From contig NZ_CP036298.1 of the NCBI RefSeq assembly GCF_007752135.1, positions 6,750,501 to 6,814,500 of the forward strand: a stretch of 64,000 bases of DNA, in the 5' to 3' direction. This document shows, one piece after another, positions 7,964-16,040 of this stretch. A model generated the notes under the pieces. The model did not search any database, was not told where the DNA came from, and was given only the letters and a program-made list of their open reading frames with translations. Every line of letters begins with the position of its first letter. The first letter of the stretch is position 1. Made by a program: the position numbers and the translations under genes. This DNA is from Aureliella helgolandensis (GTDB lineage: Bacteria; Planctomycetota; Planctomycetia; Pirellulales; Pirellulaceae).

Positions 7964-9302
7964 TTCGAAAACAGCAATTCAACCTACACGCGTTTCTCGA
8001 CGAACCGTTTTGCGCGGTGCTGGCGTAGCCATGGCACTCCCCTGGTTCGAATCCCTGCCGGTCTGGGGACTAGAGACGAGCAGCGGGGGTTCCGCCCCCA
8101 CGCTTCCCAAACGGTTTGCGGTCCAGTTCATGGCTTGTGGCGTGAACGCCAATCACTGGTGGGCCAAGGGCTCGGGGAGCGACATGGAGCTGGGCAAAAG
8201 CCTGCAGCCCTTAGCACCGCTGCGCGAGAAGTTGAATGTGATATCGGGCTTGTTCAACCGATCCGCGGTGGGAGTCGGCATCCACCCCGGACAAACTGGA
8301 AACATCCTGTCTGGCGCATCGCTTCAAAAGGGTGCAGAATTGCGAGGTGGGATCAGCGTCGATCAAGTCCTGGCGAACCACTGGGGCGAACAAACCGCAC
8401 AACCGAGTTTAGTCCTGGGCTGTGAACAACCGGTGACGGGCTACCATGAGACCAATTTCTCGATGGCCTATAGCTCGCACATCTCCTGGCAAAACTCGAC
8501 GTCGCCCGTCCCCATGGAAGTCTATCCCGCACTGGCCTTCGACAGTCTCTTTGATAACCGCGGCAATCGCCGCAATCAAAGCGTGCTGGACCGAGTCCAA
8601 GAGCACGCGGAGAGCCTAGGACGGAAAGTCAGCTCTGGAGATAAGGCCAAGTTGGATGAGTATCTAACAAGTGTGCGTGAAGTGGAAAAACGCATTGAGC
8701 GGATGCGTGGTGAGCAAGACAAAGCGGTCGAGCGGTCGCATCAGCAAGGGGCACCGCTGGTCACCATGGAGAGGCCCGACAATGGATTGCCCGAGGATAT
8801 TCGTGAGCACATGCAATTGATGTGCGACATCATCGCCTTGGCCTTCCAGACCGACAAGACCCGCGTGGCCTCACTCCTACTATGCCGTGACATTTCCGGC
8901 CTGTTCTATCCCTTCCTCGATGTACGTAAAGCGCACCACTCGGCTTCCCACAGCGACCTGAACGATGATTACGAACGCATTACCCGTTACTACGTGAGTC
9001 AACTCGCGTACTTGGCTGGTAAGCTCAACGGCATGGCGGAGGGGGAAAGCACCGTTCTGGACAATTCGTGCTTGATGTTCGTGAACAATATGTGGTCGGG
9101 GAACAAGCATGATTCCACCAAACTTCCCTTGGTCATGGTCGGCGGATTAGGACAAACCCTCGAAACGGGCCGAGTCCTCGACTACAGTGAGCGAGACGAT
9201 GACGACCGCAAGCTCTGCGGCTTGTACCTAAGCCTGATGCAACGCATGGGCTTGCCAGATACCAGCTTCGGTGACGCAACATCGCCCTTAGGCGAAATCT
9301 AG
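7953..9302 (+). CDS. DUF1552 secreted protein (Tat substrate)
   Basis: This 449-residue protein is the usual partner of DUF1592 cytochromes. The N-terminus has a twin-arginine signal (SRRTVLRGAGVAMALPWFE) and the body shows typical DUF1552 features, including VISGLFNRS, HPGQTGNILSG, GGISVDQVLA and a late AHHSASH motif. The family is structurally related to sulfatase and alkaline-phosphatase-like folds, but no reaction is established. The ATG at 7953 has AGGA 6 nt upstream and overlaps the cytochrome's last 11 bases, so the two are probably translationally coupled. A longer reading from 7881 would add 24 residues ahead of the Tat signal and is unlikely. Confidence 0.93.
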   Translation: MNPNSKTAIQPTRVSRRTVLRGAGVAMALPWFESLPVWGLETSSGGSAPTLPKRFAVQFMACGVNANHWWAKGSGSDMELGKSLQPLAPLREKLNVISGLFNRSAVGVGIHPGQTGNILSGASLQKGAELRGGISVDQVLANHWGEQTAQPSLVLGCEQPVTGYHETNFSMAYSSHISWQNSTSPVPMEVYPALAFDSLFDNRGNRRNQSVLDRVQEHAESLGRKVSSGDKAKLDEYLTSVREVEKRIERMRGEQDKAVERSHQQGAPLVTMERPDNGLPEDIREHMQLMCDIIALAFQTDKTRVASLLLCRDISGLFYPFLDVRKAHHSASHSDLNDDYERITRYYVSQLAYLAGKLNGMAEGESTVLDNSCLMFVNNMWSGNKHDSTKLPLVMVGGLGQTLETGRVLDYSERDDDDRKLCGLYLSLMQRMGLPDTSFGDATSPLGEI

Positions 9303-9445
9303 CCAACTTTCCGCTATGGCGTGCTCCACGGTTTGTTGATTGACAAGCCCGCTGCGTGTTCCTCGGCATGCAAGGCTCCCGATACTCCCTGCTGGCTCGG
9401 GCACCAGCCCACCGCAAATAGAGAATTACAACCGCAAGAATTATC

Positions 9446-9550
9446 ACCGCGAAATACACGACATAAGCGAAAAGAAGAAGCGGGCAGGGCGGTTCGTCCG
9501 GCTGCTCTCCGCCGCATCCACTTTCGCCTATTTAGCGTTTTTCGCGGTTA
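9446..9550. repeat. Palindromic ACCGCGAAA element, copy 8
   Basis: The left arm is ACCGCGAAATACACGACATA followed by AGCGAAAAG and the right arm is CTATTTAGCGTTTTTCGCGG followed by TTA. It corresponds to copy 6 in the other direct repeat. Confidence 0.78.
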
Positions 9551-10027
9551 TCCTCTCCCCCTTTTCTAGATGCAACGATGAGAACAGAACGGAAGTCAGC
9601 AAACTCCCACTACTCCCACCTGGACGAACCGCTCCGAGACTACGGTTTTGCGTCGTTCCCAAGCTAAACAGCCGCGTCAGCAAGGCCCAACAACAATCCG
9701 CCGTACGGAAAACTGTTCAAGTCGCCCTCTCGCAAGCTGAGTCAGGCTGGGGAGTGGACCATCCGGCCGCCGCTGCAAAATATCCAGGCAGACGTTTTGA
9801 CAGGAAGATGGAGGCAGGAAGATGGGATGCGCGAGAGGGAGCTAGCATACCCGTTCAGCCAAGAACTGGCCCAACACGTTAGAAGCAGCGCTACCAACCT
9901 TCAACTGCCCAGGAAAAGCCGACGGTTGGACGCGGAGTACCCGACGCTAGTTGACTGTCGAACCAAGGGCGTTTCAGTGTTACTGCGAAGGTAGCACCCT
10001 AGATCACTCGGCAGCGGGAACACCCAT

Positions 10028-10054
10028 CCTTGCTTACGCAGCGGGTTACGATTT
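10028..10054 (+). repeat. CCTTGCTCACGCAGCGGGTTACGAT-family repeat
   Basis: The core is identical to the copy at 4306-4332, inside direct-repeat copy 2. Confidence 0.7.
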
Positions 10055-10259
10055 GGGAGCCTATTCAGTTTTGCTGCGAAGGCTGCTCCACAAGACACTC
10101 GGCAGCGCCCCCCCTATTCCTTGTTCTCGCAGTGAGCGCGATGGGTGTGCATCCCGTGGCACTCAGGTTGCCCGACTAGGCCTTGCCTGGGCATAGGAAC
10201 GCCAAGCCGTCAATGCTCCCCAAGGCTCAGTCGCCAGCCATCTGCAGAATAAGAGTGAC

Positions 10260-10364
10260 AACCGCGAAATATGCGAAAGACACGAAAGAAAGAGAGGGCA
10301 GGGGCGTTCCTGCGGCAGCTCACGTCCGCATCCACTCTCACGTATTTTGCGTTTTCCGCGGTTA
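10260..10364. repeat. Palindromic ACCGCGAAA element, copy 9
   Basis: The left arm is ACCGCGAAATATGCGAAAGA followed by CACGAAAG; the right arm is CGTATTTTGCGTTTTCCGCG followed by GTTAC. It corresponds to copy 7. Confidence 0.8.
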
Positions 10365-11103
10365 CTCGCCCCCCAACGGGCGAGAGAAATTCGCCTCATT
10401 TAAGTTACAAAACTCGATTCAAATAGTATGCTTAACCAGTATCAACGTTTAATCGCCGTGTGGCGGGACGTTGGAGCACAGCTATTTTACGATGCCCTTG
10501 AGATTTCCAGGTGGATATTTCCAATGTCCGGGGAGATCGGTCGGAGGAGCATTTCGCGATCCACCAACGAAACAATACTTTGATGAAACGGTATTGCCGC
10601 TCGTGTTTCCGGATGGAACACCACCGAAAAGTGCGATATTCGACGGCGACCAAGCTTTTGTTCGTGGTGGCGACAGGTGGGCTCTTCCTGGTGTTTCCCC
10701 CAACGCGTTGCACCTGCTGTGGATCCATGAAGATTTTAGGTATCACTCGCTGATGCCAAGAGCATCTTCGAATCTCATCACTGCTCGCTCTTCGGGCAAC
10801 TGCATGCTAGATCACTAGGCAAGGCACTCTATCTCTGGCTTTGACCGGACTGGCTGGCCGGCTTGAATTAATTTTTGTGAATTAATCGATCTTCTGCCAT
10901 CTTCCCCTCCAGCGAGACATGGTAAGCACAAGCACCACTAACGAGCGAAACCAGCACAATAGGGTGAACAAACGCGCATAACGACTCCCGGGAAGGTCCG
11001 TTTATTGCAAGCTGCAGTCGACAGGCCCGACACGGATAGAAATGCGATTCAAATCCGCACCGTGTCGGCAGCCTTAAGAATGGCGTTTCTTTTCTGTTGC
11101 TAA

Positions 11104-12219
11104 ATGCGAGTTTGTAAGATGATCCATCTCCACCGTCCCTCCAATTTCCTTCATTTGGGGAGAATTTCAGTACGTCCCCACCATCGTCCAAGTCGTTTTC
11201 AGCCTCGCGGATTTACTCTAGTCGAATTGTTGGTGGTGATCGCCATCATTGGCATTCTGGTGGGTTTGCTCCTTCCTGCGGTCCAAGCGGCCCGCGAAGC
11301 GGCCCGACGAATTCAATGCACCAACAACCTTAAGCAGCTGGGATTGGCGATCCACAATTACCACGATACGTTTCGCAAGTTTCCTGGCAATGTAGGCACT
11401 CCGGAAGGATCTACCCAACGCGGCGCATCCTGGTTGACCATGATTCTGCCCCAGATCGAGCAGAATGCTGCCTACAATCAAATGGTGTGGTCCGACACCG
11501 ATTTCAATGACCAGGGAGGCGCGACCAATCGCAATTGGAACGTCATGTCGGCGTTGCGTGTGCCGAGCCTGAACTGTCCCTCCAGTCCACTAGAACGGCT
11601 GCGTACTCAAACGGCTGCATCCGGGACCGTGGCGTTGGGAGCACCGGAGACTTATCCTATTCAGATTCCTGAATATGTTGCCAATGTGGGCTACTACTTC
11701 TCCCCGGGAACCGGTCAAACACCAGGCGCCCGCTCCGACGGTGGCCGCAACGTGTGGACAGGCTATGGTTGGATGCAGGATGCGGGACTTGTCTCGATCT
11801 GGAACGAGCGTTTCACCGGCGCGAAATTTGGCAGTGTTACCGATGGCACGAGCAATACGATCGCCATTGGAGAGCACTCCGACTTCATGTACCACGCCGA
11901 CGGCACCAAGGAAGACGCGCGGCCCGGTCGCGGACCTGGCGGTGCTTGGGCAGCTGGCCCATGCTTCCACAAATGGTTGGGGTGGTCCATGAATGTCACC
12001 GTACCCCGTTACCCGATCAACAGTATTTACTCGGGTAACTACACCCAACAATGGAACAGCACGCTTCACAACGGTTACCGTTCCGCGCACACCGGTGGCG
12101 CACAATTCTGCATGGGTGACGGATCCGTCCGCTTTGTCTCGGACAGCATTGACTTTGACACCACCTTCATGGCGCTCAGCGGCCGTGACGACGGCTATGT
12201 AATTAGCGGTGAATACTAG
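11104..12219 (+). CDS. DUF1559 pseudopilin-like protein (H-X9-DG type)
   Basis: The 371-residue protein has a class III/type IV prepilin signal: after a basic leader comes G|FTLVELLVVIAIIGILV at about residues 37-55, with the conserved E five residues into the mature protein. The DUF1559 body follows (AAREAARRIQCTNNLKQLG, YHDTFRKFPGN) and the C-terminal H-X9-DG motif (HTGGAQFCMGDG) is complete. These are expanded surface or secretion-associated pseudopilins of planctomycetes, processed by a prepilin peptidase; exact roles are unknown. The start could be 11104 or the ATG at 11119; neither has a clear ribosome binding site and the leader is long. A small lipoprotein gene follows, a common pairing. 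Confidence 0.92.
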   Translation: MRVCKMIHLHRPSNFLHLGRISVRPHHRPSRFQPRGFTLVELLVVIAIIGILVGLLLPAVQAAREAARRIQCTNNLKQLGLAIHNYHDTFRKFPGNVGTPEGSTQRGASWLTMILPQIEQNAAYNQMVWSDTDFNDQGGATNRNWNVMSALRVPSLNCPSSPLERLRTQTAASGTVALGAPETYPIQIPEYVANVGYYFSPGTGQTPGARSDGGRNVWTGYGWMQDAGLVSIWNERFTGAKFGSVTDGTSNTIAIGEHSDFMYHADGTKEDARPGRGPGGAWAAGPCFHKWLGWSMNVTVPRYPINSIYSGNYTQQWNSTLHNGYRSAHTGGAQFCMGDGSVRFVSDSIDFDTTFMALSGRDDGYVISGEY

Positions 12220-12373
12220 GATGCAGGATTCCGCTTGATGCCCATGACCGTTTCGCGATGTGTGGCAAGCATTTCACAGCGTGCGCCTCCGCCTGAAGAA
12301 TTGCGAGGCGCCGCTGCACGGCATCCAAGATGCCCCCCCAACTCATTAAGTTTTTGACACAGGAATTTTAAGT

Positions 12374-12790
12374 ATGAAACGCTTCTTTTCGATCGCTCTG
12401 GTGGGTTTGGTAACTTGTCTGCCCGGCTGCGGAAATGATGGTCCCGAACTAGCCTATGTAACGGGCGTGGTAACGTATCAGGGTAAACCCATTGAGGGAG
12501 GCAGCCTGGAGTTCGTGCCTCAAGCCGGCGGGCGGCCTTCGATGGCAATTACGAATGCAGATGGCGAATACTCCGTGCTGTATTTGAAAGGAAAGCCAGG
12601 GGCCTTGCTGGGCAAGCATAAGATCCGTTTTCAAATGAGTAACTCGCCAGGAGTGGTTGCAGAGGAGGATCAATTCAAGCCGCCAGCAGCTCGAAAGCAA
12701 GTTCCTAAGAATGTGGCTTTAATGCCCAATGAAGTAGAGGTTGCCAGCGGCGAGAATGCCATTGATTTCGAGCTGGCCAAGGCGAAATAA
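12374..12790 (+). CDS. Small carboxypeptidase-regulatory-like lipoprotein
   Basis: The 138-residue protein starts with a lipoprotein signal ending in the lipobox LPGC (Cys19), so it is likely lipid-anchored at the cell envelope. The rest is a short beta-sandwich of the type seen next to DUF1559 genes: VTGVVTYQGKPIEGGSLEFVP, then TNADGEYS and a C-terminal FELAK strand. AGGA lies 8 nt before the ATG. The gene is 154 bp downstream of the DUF1559 gene and probably co-transcribed. Function is unknown. Confidence 0.85.
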   Translation: MKRFFSIALVGLVTCLPGCGNDGPELAYVTGVVTYQGKPIEGGSLEFVPQAGGRPSMAITNADGEYSVLYLKGKPGALLGKHKIRFQMSNSPGVVAEEDQFKPPAARKQVPKNVALMPNEVEVASGENAIDFELAKAK

Positions 12791-12920
12791 GCACTTTGCT
12801 TGGCAGGCTCACGTTTTGGCGAGGCAGCAACCTACGCGTTCAAACCGCAACATTTCGGCTGCGGTTACGCGAGTCCCTAGTGCATCGTCAATGCTAAGAA
12901 TTAGGGTGTAGCGAACGTTC

Positions 12921-12989
12921 GGAAAAAGGTGTCCGACACCAAAAGTGCAAAACACCCGAAGGGCCGTTCCGGATTTTGGTGTCGGACAC
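12921..12989. repeat. REP-like palindromic element, left part with 61-bp direct repeat
   Basis: GGAAAAAGGTGTCCGACACC begins at 12921. The 61 bp from 12929 to 12989 (GTGTCCGACACC ... GGTGTCGGACAC) are repeated exactly at 14518-14578 on the other side of the IS. Together with the right flank this would rebuild a ~77-bp element with perfect 20-bp inverted ends. Confidence 0.88.
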
Positions 12990-13049
12990 GAATGGCACTT
13001 AATCGGCCTAAGGTACTGGTGCTTCTAGAGTTAAGTTCGATTGACAGCA

Positions 13050-13115
13050 GGGGGCTTCACTTGCGATGAGTTTGGGTAATCTTACCTCCCGAACACACCA
13101 AGCAAGGAAGCCCCC
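13050..13115 (+). promoter_or_regulatory. Hairpin sequestering the transposase ribosome binding site
   Basis: GGGGGCTTCACTTGC at 13050-13064 can pair, with one bulge, with GCAAGGAAGCCCCC at 13102-13115. The right arm contains the AAGGAAG ribosome binding site and abuts the GTG start at 13116. Only transcripts starting upstream of 13050 would carry both arms, so the fold could block translation of read-through RNA, as known for IS10 and IS50. Pairing is seen; function is inferred. Confidence 0.6.
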
Positions 13116-14492
13116 GTGTGCCATCATCCGTTCGATTCGTTCCGCTGTCGAGTCCAACATGCGCGCCAACACGGCGATCTTTACTTCGCCGCCTTGATCT
13201 CCAAAGAGACTATCGCGTCAGTCTTTGGCAATGCAAGTGCCATTCTCGATTCGGCCAGAGTTTACAACACATCGGTCACGCTGTGGGTCTTCCTCTCGCA
13301 AGTCATGAGCATCCACCACGGCTGCGTCTCTGCGGTCGCCAAGCTGATCACCCATCGAGTCGCCAACAACCAAACTGCTTGCTCTGCCGAAACCGGTGCT
13401 TACTGCATTGCTCGAGACAAAATCGACGAGCAATCCATGCAACGTCTTGTGACGGCCAGCGGACTTGCGATTGAAGACAGCAGTCCCGACCATTGGCGAT
13501 GGCTGGGGCACCGCGTGATCACCGCCGATGGTGCCACCGTCACGATGGCAGACACGTCGGAGAATCAAGCCGCCTACCCGCAACTTAGTAGTCAAGCACC
13601 CGGTTGTGGATTTCCGATCTTGCGAGTCGTTGTACTGTTCGCGTTGTCGACTGGCGTTGTGCTCGACATGGCGATGGGCCGATACAAAGGTAAGTTCACT
13701 CACGAAGTAAGTTTGTTTCGTCAGATCGACGCAATCATCGAAGAAACCGATGTTTTCCTAGCTGATCGCGCCTATGCGGGTTGGTTCGAGATGGCGAGGA
13801 TGATTCAACGTGGTGCACACGTCGTTGTTCGCAAACACCAGTTGCGCAAGTCAGATTTTCGGACTGGAATTCGTTACGGCAAAGACGATCACTCCATCCA
13901 AATCGACAAGCCAGCTCGTCCCGACTGGATGAGCATTGAAGAGTACGAGACGTACCCGGACTTCATCACCATTCGCGAGATCCGTATCCGAGTTGAGAAC
14001 AACGGATTTCGCACTCGCGAGATTATCGTTCACACATCGCTGTCGGACGATACGGAGTACACGAGGGAGGACATCGCGGCCCTGTTCCGTAGAAGGTGGC
14101 AAGCAGAACTTCATTTACGGAGCTTGAAAACGGTCATGCAGATGGAACACTTGCGCTGTAAAAAGCCGCATCGAGTGCGGAACGAAATTCGGACGCACAT
14201 GTTGGCTTACAATTTGATTCGCGGGGTGATGTCTGAAGCGGCCGTCGAAGGCGACGTTCAACCTTGGCATATCAGTTTCAAGTCAACACTGACAACGGTG
14301 ACGGATATGCTTCCGGTTCTAGGCCTAATCAGCAACGCCGATGAATTATGCACGGTGTTGTACCGCTGCTGCTTGCAACACGCAGTTGGCAATCGACCGG
14401 ACCGCTACGAGCCCAGGGTGCTCAAGCGAAGACCGAAGAAATACAAGCTGATGCAAAAGCCAAGAAGCGAATACAAACCCGGGGAGGCATAG
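13116..14492 (+). CDS. IS4-family DDE transposase
   Basis: The 458-residue protein has the RNase H-like DDE layout of IS4 transposases: first Asp in the VITADGATVTMAD segment, second Asp in VFLADRAYAG, and a C-terminal YREK-type signature YTREDIAALFRRRWQAELHLRSLK containing the Glu. Start is GTG with AAGGAAG upstream, inside the hairpin described separately. The frame is intact to the stop at 14492, 7 bp before the right inverted repeat, so the element looks potentially active. The long N-terminal region is typical of the family. Confidence 0.93.
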   Translation: MCHHPFDSFRCRVQHARQHGDLYFAALISKETIASVFGNASAILDSARVYNTSVTLWVFLSQVMSIHHGCVSAVAKLITHRVANNQTACSAETGAYCIARDKIDEQSMQRLVTASGLAIEDSSPDHWRWLGHRVITADGATVTMADTSENQAAYPQLSSQAPGCGFPILRVVVLFALSTGVVLDMAMGRYKGKFTHEVSLFRQIDAIIEETDVFLADRAYAGWFEMARMIQRGAHVVVRKHQLRKSDFRTGIRYGKDDHSIQIDKPARPDWMSIEEYETYPDFITIREIRIRVENNGFRTREIIVHTSLSDDTEYTREDIAALFRRRWQAELHLRSLKTVMQMEHLRCKKPHRVRNEIRTHMLAYNLIRGVMSEAAVEGDVQPWHISFKSTLTTVTDMLPVLGLISNADELCTVLYRCCLQHAVGNRPDRYEPRVLKRRPKKYKLMQKPRSEYKPGEA

Positions 14493-14517
14493 GACTTACG
14501 CCGATTAAGTGCCATTC

Positions 14518-14587
14518 GTGTCCGACACCAAAAGTGCAAAACACCCGAAGGGCCGTTCCGGATTTTGGTGTCGGACACCTTTTTCCG
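14518..14587. repeat. REP-like palindromic element, right part with 61-bp direct repeat
   Basis: The 61 bp 14518-14578 are identical to 12929-12989. The element then ends GGTGTCGGACACCTTTTTCC, the exact complement of the left end at 12921-12940. Confidence 0.88.
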
Positions 14588-15004
14588 GGCAATCCGAATT
14601 TCCGGGCAACCCGAAAATTAAGCTTTGACAATGCACTAGAACCAGCCCGCATGGAATGCAACCGCGGGCTGGGCAGGTAGCTGGCGGCACTCTCTACTCC
14701 GGAGTCCTCTTGCCCCTCCAGCGGGCTAGAGTTTTTCGCAGTGAGAGCAACGAGCAGTGAGACCAGCAATACGTCTGTGGCGGGTCACAGGGACGTGCCG
14801 CTGCAAGGCAATCCCATATCGACCGCGTAGCCCCAATGCGTGTAAGTGGGAGGCGGCGCTGAAGGGCTCCTAGGCTACCTGGAAACGGCAACAAAAATTC
14901 TGTCATAATGGGACGCTGCACATCGCACCTGACGATTCGCACCCGAGTGGGTGCGAGTCGCTAATGCGGTTCCTCAGTCCCCTTAGCTAGATACCTTGTT
15001 CGCC
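14588..15004. other. Intergenic region between IS and the sugar isomerase
   Basis: Apart from the hairpin at 14934-14958 I see no gene or known signal. A CATAAT box at about 14904-14909 could be a -10 element, without a clear -35. Confidence 0.5.
14934..14958. promoter_or_regulatory. Stable hairpin upstream of the sugar isomerase gene
   Basis: GATTCGCACCC and GGGTGCGAGTC form an 11-bp stem with one G-U pair and a 3-4 nt loop. No T-run follows, so it is not a typical terminator. It lies about 47 bp before the start at 15005 and could be part of the 5' leader. Confidence 0.4.
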
Positions 15005-15946
15005 ATGCACGCTCCACATCTTCGACGCCGAGACTTCTCCGCCCTTTCTGCCGCTGCGCTGGCATCCTCTGTCCTCGCCGCCCCTCAAGGGGTTCATGCC
15101 GCGGAGGACACGCCCTTCGCTCCCAAGTACCTGCTAGCATCGTGCATGTATGGCTATCAATACTTGGGAGAAATCCTGCCCGAAGTCCGCAAGACCGGTG
15201 CAACCGCACTCGACATTTGGCCCAAGGCACATGGCAATCAGCGCGAGCAGCTAGACGATCTTGGCGAAGAAAAATTTGCGGAGATGCTCGCACGACACAG
15301 CATTACACTTGGTTGCATCACCCAATACAAACTCGGCCCCTTTGGTCTTCGCGATGAGATGCGGTTGGCCCACAGACTGGGATGCCAGACGATCGTGACC
15401 GGTGGACATGGTCCGGTTGGACTAACCGGCTCCGAGCTCAAGCTGGCGGTCGCCAAGTTCATTGAGCAACTGCGTCCTCACTTGGAGGTCGCCGAAGAAA
15501 CGGGCGTGACGCTAGCCATTGAAAATCATGGCAACAATTTGATCGATTCGCCTGATTCGTTGAAATGGTTGGCTGAGTTAACTCCTAGCAAACACCTAGG
15601 CATCGCCTTGGCTCCCTACCATCTGCCGCAGGATCCGGAGTTGCTGGCAGGCGTGATTCGGGACTTGGGACCAGCCCTTAAGGTCTTCTATGCTTGGGAG
15701 CATGGGCAGGGTTGCATGACACGACTCCCCAAGGAGCAGGAGTTAATGCAGTTGCCTGGCCGCGGCCCACTCGACTTCGGCCCACTTTTAGCTGCCTTGG
15801 TCGAGATCCAATATGCGGGGTGGACCGAGATCTTTATGCATCCCGTTCCACGCGGCATTCCCATTTTGGAGACGGCCGCTGAAGTGACAGAGGAGATCAA
15901 TCGCTCGCGAACCTATCTGGAATCTCTGGTCCTCAGCCAGGATTAA
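15005..15946 (+). CDS. Tat-exported sugar phosphate isomerase/epimerase-like TIM barrel
   Basis: The 313-residue protein begins with a twin-arginine-like signal (LRRRDFSALSAAALASSVLA) and continues as an AP-endonuclease-2/xylose-isomerase-type TIM barrel: EVRKTGATALDIWP, then TLAIENHGNN, the usual metal-binding Glu strand, and a late EWTEIFMHP-like strand (GWTEIFMHPVPRG). Members interconvert or bind sugars with a divalent metal, and the exported form is common in planctomycetes. The ATG at 15005 is preferred over a TTG three codons earlier; there is no strong ribosome binding site. It precedes the PVC heme gene by 94 bp and may be in the same transcription unit. Confidence 0.82.
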   Translation: MHAPHLRRRDFSALSAAALASSVLAAPQGVHAAEDTPFAPKYLLASCMYGYQYLGEILPEVRKTGATALDIWPKAHGNQREQLDDLGEEKFAEMLARHSITLGCITQYKLGPFGLRDEMRLAHRLGCQTIVTGGHGPVGLTGSELKLAVAKFIEQLRPHLEVAEETGVTLAIENHGNNLIDSPDSLKWLAELTPSKHLGIALAPYHLPQDPELLAGVIRDLGPALKVFYAWEHGQGCMTRLPKEQELMQLPGRGPLDFGPLLAALVEIQYAGWTEIFMHPVPRGIPILETAAEVTEEINRSRTYLESLVLSQD

Positions 15947-16040
15947 CTGCGATCTAGCAACAAGGGAGGTGCGCGTCGGGTTAGAATAGTTGGGAAAGAT
16001 CGACACCTCCCGCCGCCTCACCTCCAATTCTCAAGTCGCT

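Larger units (their letters stand above)
9423..10368 (+). repeat. Large direct repeat, copy 2
   Basis: It is nearly identical to 3640-4652 in the same orientation, with scattered substitutions and without the 80-bp segment of copy 1. Palindromic elements sit at both ends. Together the copies flank 4653-9422. Confidence 0.88.
9303..11103. other. Long non-coding stretch with direct-repeat copy 2
   Basis: It contains the second ~0.95 kb direct repeat (9423-10368). From 10369 to 11103 several short frames exist on both strands (for example 10471-10818 plus and 10482-10703 minus), but none has a ribosome binding site or recognisable family. A short AT-rich inverted repeat (ATTAATT...AATTAAT) lies at about 10867-10885. 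This could be a decayed gene. Confidence 0.55.
12791..13115. other. Intergenic region holding the IS left end
   Basis: It contains the left half of a REP-like palindrome, the left 61-bp direct repeat, the left inverted terminal repeat of the IS element and a hairpin just before the transposase start. 12791-12920 shows nothing recognisable. Confidence 0.65.
12990..14517 (+). mobile_element. IS4-family insertion sequence, apparently complete
   Basis: The element spans 1528 bp between perfect 18-bp inverted repeats: GAATGGCACTTAATCGGC at 12990-13007 and its complement at 14500-14517. Homology of the ends extends a further 11 bp outward because the flanking GTGTCCGACAC-type sequence is itself nearly palindromic, so the exact edge is ambiguous. 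One intact transposase gene is inside. The 61-bp direct repeats outside are far longer than the 9-12 bp target duplications typical of IS4 elements. Confidence 0.85.

Noticed and set aside
9340-9882. 180-codon frame in direct-repeat copy 2
   Set aside because: The frame is not kept in copy 1, where stops and the 80-bp difference intervene, so it is not a conserved gene.
10868-11191. 107-codon minus-strand frame before the DUF1559 gene
   Set aside because: No family resemblance or start signal; overlaps the start of a secure gene.
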